Both the position numbers and the translations under genes were made by a program. This document shows positions 8,463-16,884 of a DNA stretch of 64,000 nucleotides, piece after piece (the stretch's first letter is position 1; each line of letters opens with the position of its first letter). The notes beneath the pieces were generated by a model. The model searched no databases and had not been told where the DNA came from. It worked only from the letters and a program-made list of their open reading frames with translations. Origin of the DNA: Heyndrickxia sporothermodurans (GTDB lineage Bacteria; Bacillota; Bacilli; Bacillales; Bacillaceae_C); NCBI RefSeq assembly GCF_016785185.1, contig NZ_JAEKDY010000005.1. One strand, written 5' to 3'.

Positions 8463-11096
8463 TCAAATGGATTTTACCCAATCACCTACAAATTCAAGCG
8501 CAGAATCTAGTTTGTCAGGATCTTTCCCACCAGCTTGAGCCATATCCGGACGGCCACCACCACCGCCACCGCAACGTGATGCGACTTCTTTTACTAGTTT
8601 TCCCGCATGATATCCTTTTTCAATTAAATCTTTTGTGACACCAGCGATAATATTTACTTTATCATCTTGCACAGAACCTAGAACAACAATACCTGATTCT
8701 ATTTTTTGTTTCAAATCATCGACCATATTCCGTAGATTATTCATATCTACACCTTGAACTTTGCTTGCGAGTACGTTTACCCCATTCACACTAAACTTGT
8801 TATCGATTAAGCTCCCTGCTTCAATATTCGATAATTTAGCAGATAGTGATTCGTTTTCTCTTTGTAAATCTTTAAGCTCCTGTAATAAATTGTCGATTCT
8901 AGTTACTAGATCCTTTGGATTTGCTTTTAGTTTAGCTGCAGCCTCATTTAAACGATGGATTTGTTCATTCATTAAATGATATGCTGCTTCCCCAGTCACT
9001 GCTTCAATTCGTCTAGTACCTGCGCCAATTCCACTTTCTGAAACGATTTTAAAAATTCCAATCGATGATGTATTTTGAACGTGGCAACCTCCACATAGCT
9101 CTAAACTATAATCGCCCATTGAAACGACACGAACGACTTGACCATATTTTTCACCGAATAACGCCATAGCACCCATCGCTTTTGCTTCTTCTAAATTTTT
9201 ATTTTGAATTACTACTGGAATACTAGCCCAAATTTTTTCGTTTACAATTTCTTCGATCTTCTCTAGCTCCTCAGAAGTAATTTGACCGAAATGTGAGAAG
9301 TCGAAACGAAGTCTATTCGGTTCAACTAATGAACCAGCCTGATTGACATGTGTCCCTAATACATCCTTTAATGCTTGATGAAGCAGATGCGTAGCTGAGT
9401 GATTTTTAATGGTTTTATTTCTGCTTGCTGCATTAACGATTGCTTCCACTTCTTGACCTGTAGTTAAAGTACCTTCTTTAATAATTCCTCGTTGTAAGTG
9501 TTGGCCATTCGGTGCTTTTTGAACATCGGAAACAATTACTAGAAGCCCATCAGCTTCCAATTTCCCTTCATCAGCTATTTGACCGCCGCTTTCTGCGTAG
9601 AAAGGGGTTTCTTCAAGGATAAATTGAATTTCATCTCCCGTAGCTGCTTGATCAATTAATGCGCCATCCTTAATGATAACCGATACTTTCGTTGTTTTTG
9701 TTAACGTATCATAGCCAACAAATTCACTTTTTTCTTTAATATCTCCTAATATACCGCCTTGAACCTGCATTGATCCGACATCTTGTCTTGCATTACGTGC
9801 ACGCTCCCGTTGGTTTTCCATTTCTCTTTCAAAGCCTTCGAGATCAATTTTCAAACCTTGGTCCTCAGCATATTCTTCGGTAAGTTCTACTGGGAAACCA
9901 TACGTATCATATAAACGGAAAACATCTTCACCGGAGATTTTACCTGTTCCTTCTGCTTTTGCTTTCTCCATAACCGATGAAAGAATAGCTAAACCTTCGT
10001 GCAATGTTTCATGGAAACGTTCTTCTTCATTTTTCACTACTTTTTGAATGAATTCTGTATTTTCTTTTACTTGAGGGTAAAAATCTACCATAATTCCTGC
10101 TACGACAGGAACTAATTTATACATAAATGGTTCGTTAATATTGATCGTTTTTGCATATCTTACTGCCCTGCGCAGTAGTCTACGTAAAACATAGCCACGC
10201 CCTTCGTTTGATGGCAATGCCCCATCGCTTACAGCAAATGAAACGGTTCGGATATGGTCTGCAATCACTTTAAAGGCTACGTCCTTTTCAGTATCAACGC
10301 GGTATTTTTCTCCTGAAAGCTTTTCTGTTTCATGAATTATTGGCATAAACAAATCTGTATCAAAATTTGTTGGCACTTCTTGAATAACAGACGCCATTCG
10401 TTCTAATCCCATACCTGTATCAATATTTTTCTTTGGTAATGGAGTATATGTTCCGTCAGGGTTATGATTAAACTGAGAGAAAACAAGGTTCCATACTTCT
10501 AAATATCTTTCATTTTCGCCACCGGGATATAATTCAGGGTCATTTTCATCGTCACCAAACTCTGGTCCACGGTCATAGAAAATCTCTGTATTTGGTCCAC
10601 TTGGCCCTTCTCCGATATCCCAAAAGTTTTCTTCTAAGCGAATAATTCTTTCTTCTGGCAGTCCAATTTTTTTATTCCATAATTCATGTGCTTCGTCATC
10701 CTCGGGATGAATCGTAACGGAAAGCTTTTCCGGTTCAAAGCCAATCCATTTTGGGCTAGTAAGAAATTCCCAAGCCCATTCTATTGCTTCTTCTTTAAAA
10801 TAATCTCCAATTGAAAAGTTTCCGAGCATTTCAAAGAATGTATGGTGTCTTGCTGTTTTTCCTACGTTTTCGATATCATTTGTGCGAATTGCCTTTTGAG
10901 CATTCGTTATACGTGGATTTTCTGGAATGACCCGTCCATCAAAATATTTTTTTAATGTTGCTACCCCACTATTGATCCATAGTAGTGATGGGTCATCATG
11001 TGGTACAAGTGAAGCACTAGGTTCCACTTTATGTCCTTTTTCTTGGAAAAAGTCTAAAAACATTCGGCGAATTTGTGCGCCTGTTAATTTTTTCAT
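8463..11096 (-). CDS. alaS: Alanyl-tRNA synthetase
   Basis: Charges tRNA-Ala with alanine and edits mischarged Ser and Gly. The 877-residue protein has the class II aminoacylation core at the N-terminus (IRRMFLDFFQEKGH, TARHHTFFEMLGNFSIGDYF). The editing domain carries the zinc ligands HSATHLLH and CGGCH. A coiled coil follows, then the C-terminal DHHA1 domain ending in RCGGGGGGRPDMAQAGG. The ATG follows a GGAGGTTTTAAT site. Expression is predicted to depend on the T-box at 11359-11625. A dispersed repeat copy lies in the leader between the T-box and this start. Confidence 0.98.
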   Translation of the reverse strand: MKKLTGAQIRRMFLDFFQEKGHKVEPSASLVPHDDPSLLWINSGVATLKKYFDGRVIPENPRITNAQKAIRTNDIENVGKTARHHTFFEMLGNFSIGDYFKEEAIEWAWEFLTSPKWIGFEPEKLSVTIHPEDDEAHELWNKKIGLPEERIIRLEENFWDIGEGPSGPNTEIFYDRGPEFGDDENDPELYPGGENERYLEVWNLVFSQFNHNPDGTYTPLPKKNIDTGMGLERMASVIQEVPTNFDTDLFMPIIHETEKLSGEKYRVDTEKDVAFKVIADHIRTVSFAVSDGALPSNEGRGYVLRRLLRRAVRYAKTININEPFMYKLVPVVAGIMVDFYPQVKENTEFIQKVVKNEEERFHETLHEGLAILSSVMEKAKAEGTGKISGEDVFRLYDTYGFPVELTEEYAEDQGLKIDLEGFEREMENQRERARNARQDVGSMQVQGGILGDIKEKSEFVGYDTLTKTTKVSVIIKDGALIDQAATGDEIQFILEETPFYAESGGQIADEGKLEADGLLVIVSDVQKAPNGQHLQRGIIKEGTLTTGQEVEAIVNAASRNKTIKNHSATHLLHQALKDVLGTHVNQAGSLVEPNRLRFDFSHFGQITSEELEKIEEIVNEKIWASIPVVIQNKNLEEAKAMGAMALFGEKYGQVVRVVSMGDYSLELCGGCHVQNTSSIGIFKIVSESGIGAGTRRIEAVTGEAAYHLMNEQIHRLNEAAAKLKANPKDLVTRIDNLLQELKDLQRENESLSAKLSNIEAGSLIDNKFSVNGVNVLASKVQGVDMNNLRNMVDDLKQKIESGIVVLGSVQDDKVNIIAGVTKDLIEKGYHAGKLVKEVASRCGGGGGGRPDMAQAGGKDPDKLDSALEFVGDWVKSI

Positions 11097-11169
11097 ATTA
11101 AAACCTCCATATGTATTTTTGAGAAAGGCAGTTTTAGTAAAGTTTGTTGTTTTTGGGAATCTACAATGA

Positions 11170-11305
11170 ACCGTTCCTTTCCGCTACAGGTACTCGCTTT
11201 CCGCGGGGCTGGCGATAAGCCTCCTCGTCGCTTCGCTTCCTGCGGGGTCTCATCTGTCCAGCTGAACCCGCAGGAGTCTCGTACCTTCCGCTCCAATCCA
11301 CTCTG
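11170..11305. repeat. Dispersed hairpin repeat, copy B (in alaS leader)
   Basis: Second full copy of the repeat family. Outer arms are AGGTAC (11188-11193) and GTACCT (11281-11286). The middle arms are GCTGG.GAT and ATC...CCAGC. These differ completely from those of copies A and C yet still pair, while CCTCCTCG, CCCGCAGGAGTC and the right end TCCGCTCCAATCCACT are kept. It is downstream of the T-box terminator and upstream of the alaS start, so every full-length alaS mRNA should carry it. Confidence 0.85.
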
Positions 11306-11358
11306 TGCGTTTAATATTGTTAAAAGCTACAATATTATAGAAATGAATCTTGAGAAAT

Positions 11359-11394
11359 AAAAAAAGCCTCCATCCCTGGACAGGGACGAGAGAC
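11359..11394 (-). terminator. T-box-controlled terminator of alaS
   Basis: Arms GTCTCTCGTCCCTG and a near-complement around TCCA, followed on the minus strand by seven T. It directly follows the T-box consensus and is the terminator that the antiterminator replaces when uncharged tRNA-Ala binds. Confidence 0.9.
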
Positions 11395-11625
11395 TTACTC
11401 GCGGTACCACCCTGATTAAAGATAACGAATGTATGTTATCTTTCTCTTGGGTGCCTATAACGGGGCAAGACGGCAGTTTTTACCTGCACTCCAGATTAGC
11501 TTTCTGTTATCCTTCATCTAGAATTTCTTTCAGCCGTGGAAATTCCTCTCTTTTGAGTAATTCAACTCTCAGATGGACTATAACATACTTGATCCTTCAA
11601 CATTTTCATTGTTTATCCTTTATAG
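11359..11625 (-). promoter_or_regulatory. T-box riboswitch, tRNA-Ala specific
   Basis: Leader RNA of alaS. The T-box core AGGGTGGTACCGCG is at 11400-11413. The variable base after TGG is T, matching the A discriminator of tRNA-Ala. A Stem I with AGTA on the 5' side and GAAAGCT on the 3' side places a GCT alanine specifier at 11498-11500. The terminator at 11359-11394 competes with the antiterminator. The family logic is that uncharged tRNA stabilises the antiterminator and allows alaS transcription. Confidence 0.95.
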
Positions 11626-11629
11626 TCGA

Positions 11630-11659
11630 ATTATAAAAAACTTTATTATGCTTTGTCAA
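11630..11659 (-). promoter_or_regulatory. Sigma-A promoter of alaS leader
   Basis: TTGACA (11654-11659) and TATAAT (11630-11635) with an 18-base spacer. The start point is predicted near 11623, just ahead of T-box Stem I. The -35 box overlaps the stop codon of yrrI. Confidence 0.85.
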
Positions 11660-12735
11660 TCTTGTGAATGAATATTTACTGAAATATAGTTTTTTACTTG
11701 TATTAAAATAACTTTTAGTATGGCTAAGAAAGGGACAGCAATAATTAGTCCGATAACTCCCCCTATTTCACCTCCGATTGTCAGTGCAAGAATAATAAAT
11801 AACGGATGCATATGCAAGGACTTGCCAACGATCAAAGGGGATAATATATTTCCTTCAAGAAATTGTAATACTACAATTACGATAAGAACATAAATTAAAT
11901 ATTTTACTGACATGGTGGCTGCGATTATAGCTACAGGAACTGCACCAATAATTGGGCCAAAGTAAGGGATAATATCCGTAATTCCAACAATTAAACCTAG
12001 TAGTATGGGATATTTTACTCCGATTAACCAAAATGCAATGGTAGAAATGGTTCCAACTAATAAGCAAACGAGAAGTTGACCCCTTATATATCCACCGATT
12101 GATTCATCAACATCTTTCACCATTAGTTTCGCCTGGTTGCGCCATCTCTTTGGAGTAAAATACCACGCTGTCTGTTTAACTTTCTCTATATCTTTCAGTA
12201 AATAAAATGAGATGAATGGAATAATTGCCAATATAAATATGAAGTTGACAATTTTCATTAACGCGTTTATTGCTTTTGAAAGAAAACTACTTAACCATGA
12301 TTCAAATTTATCGATTCTCTGCTCAATCTGATCTTGAATTCCGTCGGGCCATCTCGATGTTGAATCATGTAGATTTTCAATCCACGTACGGTATTGATTC
12401 GCAAATTCCGGAATATGGTCTGATAAATCTTTAATTTGTTCAATCAAAATAGGGATGCCTAAATAGATCAAATATCCAGTGCCGCCAAAAAAAACGATAT
12501 ATATAATAAAAGTTGCCAATCCCCTATGTATACCAAGCTCATGCAGTTTTTCTACAAGAGGATGTAATAAGTACGTAAAGAAAGCGGCGATAAGTAAAGG
12601 GATAAATGCAGATAAAAAAATTTTTAGTATGGGCATCCAAAATGGTTTTAAAAGAAGACAAAAATACAAAATGATCATTAATAATAGTATAATGCCAAGA
12701 TTAAAAATCCAATTCCAACGGGGTTTTCGCAACAT
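11656..12735 (-). CDS. yrrI: AI-2E family transporter YrrI
   Basis: Polytopic inner-membrane protein of 359 residues in the AI-2 exporter-like (PerM/UPF0118) family. About eight hydrophobic segments are visible. Two or three are near the N-terminus, then an amphipathic stretch (residues 85-150) with the ESWLSSFLSKA segment. The C-terminal half holds conserved glycine- and proline-rich helices (GIKYPILLGLIVGITDIIPYFGPIIG-like, GEIGGVIGLIIAVP). Substrates are not established. Some family members act as Na+/H+ antiporters. The gene lies upstream of alaS and its stop codon is inside the alaS promoter. The start follows GGAGGGATGG. Confidence 0.9.
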   Translation of the reverse strand: MLRKPRWNWIFNLGIILLLMIILYFCLLLKPFWMPILKIFLSAFIPLLIAAFFTYLLHPLVEKLHELGIHRGLATFIIYIVFFGGTGYLIYLGIPILIEQIKDLSDHIPEFANQYRTWIENLHDSTSRWPDGIQDQIEQRIDKFESWLSSFLSKAINALMKIVNFIFILAIIPFISFYLLKDIEKVKQTAWYFTPKRWRNQAKLMVKDVDESIGGYIRGQLLVCLLVGTISTIAFWLIGVKYPILLGLIVGITDIIPYFGPIIGAVPVAIIAATMSVKYLIYVLIVIVVLQFLEGNILSPLIVGKSLHMHPLFIILALTIGGEIGGVIGLIIAVPFLAILKVILIQVKNYISVNIHSQD

Positions 12736-12775
12736 CCATCCCTCCTTTTTCTAGTATTCGAGTTATGATGGTTTT

Positions 12776-12812
12776 TATCCAAAAAAAAGCTATCCCACAA
12801 TGGGATAGCTTT
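12776..12812 (-). terminator. Terminator between yrzQ and yrrI
   Basis: Arms AAAGCTATCCCA and TGGGATAGCTTT around a CAA loop, then eight T on the minus strand. It ends 4 bases past the yrzQ stop, so yrrI downstream needs its own promoter. Confidence 0.9.
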
Positions 12813-12815
12813 CAT

Positions 12816-12950
12816 TTAACGAAATGCTTTACGTATACGTTTCGTCATTTTTTTCATTTGTTTATTATCGAAATATCCTTGTCGTTGAGAGATTGCTGTT
12901 GCTGCTATCCCTGCTCCGAAGCCTAGCAAGGAGACGAATGTTTTATTCAA
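12816..12950 (-). CDS. yrzQ: Small basic membrane-associated protein, YrzQ-like
   Basis: A 44-residue frame with a TTG start behind GGAAGGGG at about 9 bases. The N-terminal half is a glycine/alanine-rich hydrophobic helix (FVSLLGFGAGIAATAIS). The C-terminal half is strongly basic (MKKMTKRIRKAFR). A strong Shine-Dalgarno, a terminator right after the stop and a sensible composition support a real gene. The name is by resemblance to the small yrzQ gene I recall from this region in Bacillus subtilis. No function can be inferred beyond a possible single membrane segment. Confidence 0.72.
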   Translation of the reverse strand: MNKTFVSLLGFGAGIAATAISQRQGYFDNKQMKKMTKRIRKAFR

Positions 12951-12969
12951 AACAATGCACCCCTTCCAT

Positions 12970-13158
12970 TTAACTTAATCTTCGCGACTCTTCATCAAAT
13001 AAATCATCTAATGAACTTAATGTTCCATCTTCCTCTACTTGATGGGTAAAAATCATATCTTTTCCAATTGAAAGTTCAATGAAGCAGTTCCAGCAATAAT
13101 ATTGGTTGATGCCAATTTTACCAAGATCTTTACTTTGGCAATTCGGGCATTTCATCAT
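12970..13158 (-). CDS. Small zinc-ribbon protein
   Basis: A 62-residue protein with two Cys pairs, CPNC near the N-terminus and YCWNC about 20 residues later, the pattern of a zinc ribbon. The C-terminus is acidic (SSLDDLFDEESRRLS). The chosen ATG (MMKCPNC) follows AAGGTGGCG within the yrrD 3' end, so the two genes overlap by 29 bases in different frames and are probably translationally coupled. It may correspond to a small yrz gene of Bacillus subtilis, possibly yrzR, but I could not confirm this. The function is unknown. Confidence 0.78.
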   Translation of the reverse strand: MMKCPNCQSKDLGKIGINQYYCWNCFIELSIGKDMIFTHQVEEDGTLSSLDDLFDEESRRLS

Positions 13159-13648
13159 AGGTTTCGCCACCTTGCGTTTGATTTATCGAAACGATGATGG
13201 CATCTTTTCCAACCTTAGGCGGCCCATCTGTATGGACAACTTTCTTTCCTTCCAGTATATCTGTAAAGAAGCCATCTGTTAGTTCGTACCCTATGATAGT
13301 GCCCATTTCTTCCGAAAAATATACGTCCTCAAGCAACCCTAGCTGATCACCACTACGTGAGATCGCTAATTTTTTTAATAGTGGTTTTGAATGACATAAT
13401 GTATATTCTTCATCTATTGCCTTGTATTTTTCAAGCTTGGTGTCTTTTCGTAAAATGATCCCTTGCTGCCCAAAATTATCTACTTTAGAAATAGGCAAGC
13501 GATATAGCGTGTTAAATAAACTTTTCGACTTAATTAGCAGACAGTTTATTTTCCCTTTATCGGAAATACCTAAATCGCAAACCTCTCCCTTTTTTTGGCC
13601 CTCTGTGCTATATACAGGTATTCCTTTTAAAAGAGACAATGTTCTCAA
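13130..13648 (-). CDS. yrrD: PRC-barrel domain protein YrrD
   Basis: Soluble protein of 172 residues containing two PRC-barrel-like repeats. The first begins LLKGIPVYSTEGQKKGEVCDLGI and the second AISRSGDQLGLLEDVYFSEEMGTIIGYELT. PRC barrels occur in RimM and in photosynthetic reaction centres. This branch is found in sporeformers and has no settled role. It sits directly downstream of recD2 (42-base gap) and its 3' end overlaps the zinc-ribbon gene. A TTG start follows AGGTGGGGGTG. In Bacillus subtilis the glutamine transporter genes glnQHMP separate yrrD from yrrI, and they are absent here. Confidence 0.88.
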   Translation of the reverse strand: MRTLSLLKGIPVYSTEGQKKGEVCDLGISDKGKINCLLIKSKSLFNTLYRLPISKVDNFGQQGIILRKDTKLEKYKAIDEEYTLCHSKPLLKKLAISRSGDQLGLLEDVYFSEEMGTIIGYELTDGFFTDILEGKKVVHTDGPPKVGKDAIIVSINQTQGGETYDEMPELPK

Positions 13649-13690
13649 AAAGCACCCCCACCTTTTTCGAACATTTATAGTGTCTGTTAT

Positions 13691-16075
13691 TTACATGAAA
13701 TCATAAGGTGTAACGTTTTCCATTCCGATCATTGGATCGATTTCCATGATTGTTTCATTTGATAATTCGACTATTTTTTCCGCATTAGTCACTTCTGCTA
13801 AAATTTTTAATTTATCATAGAGATTTGTTTTTCTTAATTGGTCATCTACTCGTTCTATCCCTAATCGAAAAGCTTCTTGCTCCCCACAAATAATTAATGA
13901 TTGTTTACTTCTTGTGATCGCCGTATATAGTAAATTTCTTCGGAGCATTCGGTAATAACTTTTTACAACAGGTAAAATAACAATTGGAAATTCACTTCCT
14001 TGTGACTTATGGATTGAACAACAATATGCATGGGTAAATTGATGAAAATCCTGTCTCGTATAGGTGACTTCTATTCCGTCAAAGGATATGAGTATCAAGT
14101 CTTGTTTTTCAGTATTTTCTTTCGCGTAAAAAATTGATATGATTTCGCCAATATCACCATTGAAAACATGTTGTTCTGGTTGATTTACAAGCTGTAATAC
14201 TTTATCTCCAATTCGATATTTTATATCGCCGAAACTTAATTCCTTTCTCTCCCCCGTCTTATTTGGGTTGAATATTTCCTGCAATAAAACATTCAAACGA
14301 TCGATACCGGCAGCACCTCTATACATAGGTGCCAGTACTTGAACATCCTTCTGTGTATATCCTTTTCTTTTTGCACTAGAAACAATCTTTTCAATTACTT
14401 CCGGAATTTGCTGGGTGGTGCATCGGATGAATGACCGATCCTTTTGTTGTTTTGTTACGTCTTGAGGGATACGTCCATTTTTAATGTCATGCGCTAATTC
14501 GATGATCGATGAACCGCCTTCCTGACGATAAATATCTGTTAATTGCACCGTTGGGATCACTTTTGACCGTAATAAATCTTTTAACACTTGACCAGGTCCA
14601 ACAGATGGAAGTTGATCTTCATCTCCAACGAAGATGACTTGGATTTGTTCCGGCATTGCTTTTAGTAACTGATGAGCGAGCCATGTATCGACCATCGACA
14701 TTTCATCGACGATAACAATTTTTCCATTAATTTGCTTGTCCTCATCGACATCAACATCTTCCTGTCCAGTCATACCGAGGAGGCGGTGGATTGTCATTGC
14801 CGGTAACCCTGTAGACTCAGACATTCTTTTCGCCGCCCTACCCGTAGGAGCGGTTAAAATAATCGGAAAAGGATTTTCTTTACTATAATCTTTCGGATCT
14901 AAAGAACAACCATTCAGCTCTGCATACAATTCAACAATTCCTTTGATTACCGTTGTTTTCCCGGTTCCCGGTCCGCCAGTTAAGAGCATCATTGGAGACA
15001 TTAATGCGGTTTGAATCGCCTCTTTTTGAGAAGGGGCATATTGAACACCGATTCGATCTTCAAGCTCCCCTAACGCAAGTAAAAATTCCGATTCGGGAAA
15101 TTGGTCCTTATAATCCTCCTGAGCTAAAATACGTTGAATATTTGATACAATCCCTTTTTCTGAAAAATATAAGGAAGGAATATAAACTTTATTGTTTTCA
15201 ACCACAATTTTGCTTTCTTCACCAAGTTTTATAATCTCATTAGAAATATCCGAGTATTCAATGGAAATTGGCTGTGATTCCTCTAACAATAATTTCACTT
15301 TCGGCAAAAGTTCTTTTGATTCCATATATACATGTCCATTTTGTAAACATTCTACCTCTAGCGTGTACATACAACCCGCTTTTATTCGATCTGGATGATT
15401 CCCAACAATGCCTAATTGCTTCCCTATTTCATCGGCACGGCCAAAACCAATGCCTTCTACTGATTCAACTAATTGATACGGATTTTTTTGAATGATATCT
15501 AATGCCTGTTCCTGATATACTTGATAAATTTTCATTGAAATTTGTGGTCCAAATCCCAATTGATTTAAACCAATCATGACCCGTTCTAGCCCTTGATGTT
15601 CAATTAATTTGTCATATAATGTTTTTGCCTTATCAGGTGGTAATTTAGGAATGGTATCAAGCAAGGATGGCTGATCCAAAATTTTGCTTATTGCATTTTC
15701 TCCTAAGGCGTCAACAATCCGTTCCGCCGTTTTTTTTCCGATACCGCTAAACATTTCACTCGATAAGTATGTGATAATGCCTTGCTTCGTTTGCGGGATT
15801 TCTTTTTTAAAATGCTTTGCTTGAAATTGAGGTCCGAACTTAGGATGTTCTTGCATATCCCCATAAAAAATATAGGTTTCCTGCTCATGTATTTTAGGGA
15901 AATGTCCAGTAATGACTGCCTCTTTCTCATCTGTTTCTAAATTGGTTTCATCAATTCTTATTCGTATAACCGAATATAAATTTTGTTCATTGTGAAAAAT
16001 CGTAACAAGATGCCGTCCTTTTACATATTTCTCGTCATTTTCAAATAAATTAAGCGTATTTTGTTGCTCCAACAT
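13691..16075 (-). CDS. recD2: RecD2-type 5'-3' DNA helicase (YrrC)
   Basis: ATP-dependent helicase of 794 residues, of the RecD2 class that works without RecBC. The N-terminal region contains helix-hairpin-helix motifs (FSGIGKKTAERIVDALGENA, GFGPQISMKIY, GIGFGRADEIGKQLG). The helicase core has Walker A GGPGTGKTT at about residue 367, Walker B IVIVDEMSMVD, FVGDEDQLPSVGPGQVL, and the C-terminal motif VI region HKSQGSEFP...LLYTAITRSKQ. In Bacillus subtilis RecD2 affects replication fork progression and mismatch repair. It is 25 bases downstream of yrrB and likely in the same transcript. Confidence 0.95.
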   Translation of the reverse strand: MLEQQNTLNLFENDEKYVKGRHLVTIFHNEQNLYSVIRIRIDETNLETDEKEAVITGHFPKIHEQETYIFYGDMQEHPKFGPQFQAKHFKKEIPQTKQGIITYLSSEMFSGIGKKTAERIVDALGENAISKILDQPSLLDTIPKLPPDKAKTLYDKLIEHQGLERVMIGLNQLGFGPQISMKIYQVYQEQALDIIQKNPYQLVESVEGIGFGRADEIGKQLGIVGNHPDRIKAGCMYTLEVECLQNGHVYMESKELLPKVKLLLEESQPISIEYSDISNEIIKLGEESKIVVENNKVYIPSLYFSEKGIVSNIQRILAQEDYKDQFPESEFLLALGELEDRIGVQYAPSQKEAIQTALMSPMMLLTGGPGTGKTTVIKGIVELYAELNGCSLDPKDYSKENPFPIILTAPTGRAAKRMSESTGLPAMTIHRLLGMTGQEDVDVDEDKQINGKIVIVDEMSMVDTWLAHQLLKAMPEQIQVIFVGDEDQLPSVGPGQVLKDLLRSKVIPTVQLTDIYRQEGGSSIIELAHDIKNGRIPQDVTKQQKDRSFIRCTTQQIPEVIEKIVSSAKRKGYTQKDVQVLAPMYRGAAGIDRLNVLLQEIFNPNKTGERKELSFGDIKYRIGDKVLQLVNQPEQHVFNGDIGEIISIFYAKENTEKQDLILISFDGIEVTYTRQDFHQFTHAYCCSIHKSQGSEFPIVILPVVKSYYRMLRRNLLYTAITRSKQSLIICGEQEAFRLGIERVDDQLRKTNLYDKLKILAEVTNAEKIVELSNETIMEIDPMIGMENVTPYDFM

Positions 16076-16099
16076 GAGCCCCCCTTATAAAGCGGGATA

Positions 16100-16768
16100 T
16101 TATTCGTCCGTTTCCCTCATTTTTTCAATCATTTTTATCCCATATCCTGATAATACATGATCTGGTTGTATGTTTATTGCTTTATTAAAAAACTCTTCCG
16201 CCTTCACTGGATCCTCTTTATACCCTAAATAAGCTACACCTAAATTGTAATATGCATCTGCATGCTGCGAATCTTGATTCACCACTATTGTAAATTGATG
16301 AATGGCTTCATCATACACTTCTGACTGTGCTAGCACTAGTGCATATTGAAATCTCGCTTCGATATCGTCTGCATTTAGTTCAACACTTCTCTGTAAGTAC
16401 GGTAAGGCCAACTTCGGGTTTCCCAGCTGTACAAAACACATTCCGATCATGAAATAAATATCATTATTATTTAATCCTTTGTTCTTTGCCTTTTCGAAGT
16501 AATTGACTGCTAATTCATATTGTTCTTGTTCATAATATAAATTACCTAAGCAATAATAAGCAGCGGATGCTTGTTCATCCAATTCAATGGCTTTTTCAAA
16601 AAATTTCACAGCACGTTCTATTTCCTTGACTGCAACTAAAACATTCCCAAAATTTATATAAGCTACAGGATCGGTCGGATTTTCTTCAATCGCCTCTGAG
16701 AAATATTTAATGGCTTCTTCAAACTTGCCTTCTTGTAAACATTCGATACCCTTTTTGTTTTTATCCAA
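16100..16768 (-). CDS. yrrB: Tetratricopeptide repeat protein YrrB
   Basis: Cytosolic protein of 222 residues made almost entirely of TPR units of 34 residues. At least six are visible, with the Gly-Asn/Tyr-Ala-Phe pattern (for example AYINFGNVLVAVKEIERAVKFFEKAIELDE and AYYCLGNLYYEQEQYELAVNYFEKA-type blocks). The homologue in Bacillus subtilis was solved as a regular TPR superhelix and is a protein-interaction scaffold of unknown partner. I chose a TTG start behind GAGGTGTC. The frame extends five codons upstream without support. It lies between mnmA and recD2. Confidence 0.9.
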   Translation of the reverse strand: MDKNKKGIECLQEGKFEEAIKYFSEAIEENPTDPVAYINFGNVLVAVKEIERAVKFFEKAIELDEQASAAYYCLGNLYYEQEQYELAVNYFEKAKNKGLNNNDIYFMIGMCFVQLGNPKLALPYLQRSVELNADDIEARFQYALVLAQSEVYDEAIHQFTIVVNQDSQHADAYYNLGVAYLGYKEDPVKAEEFFNKAINIQPDHVLSGYGIKMIEKMRETDE

Positions 16769-16848
16769 AGTATGACACCTCAAAAACTCAATTATTTTCT
16801 ATCGAAATTATAACATAAGTTCTTCCCTTTTTAGCTGTAAAGTAAAAA

Positions 16849-16876
16849 CCTCATCCCTTAAATATATGGGATGAGG
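16849..16876 (-). terminator. Terminator of mnmA
   Basis: Arms CCTCATCCC and GGGATGAGG around AUAUAUUUAA, then five T on the minus strand. It lies 9 bases past the mnmA stop and before yrrB. Confidence 0.9.
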
Positions 16877-16884
16877 CACTTTAC

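Noticed and set aside
11093..11360. Reading frames on both strands upstream of alaS
   Set aside because: They fall within repeat copy B and its flanks, in different frames from those of copies A and C, so they are not a shared protein.
11433..11636. Plus-strand 67-codon frame
   Set aside because: It lies antisense to the alaS T-box and is explained by that RNA structure.
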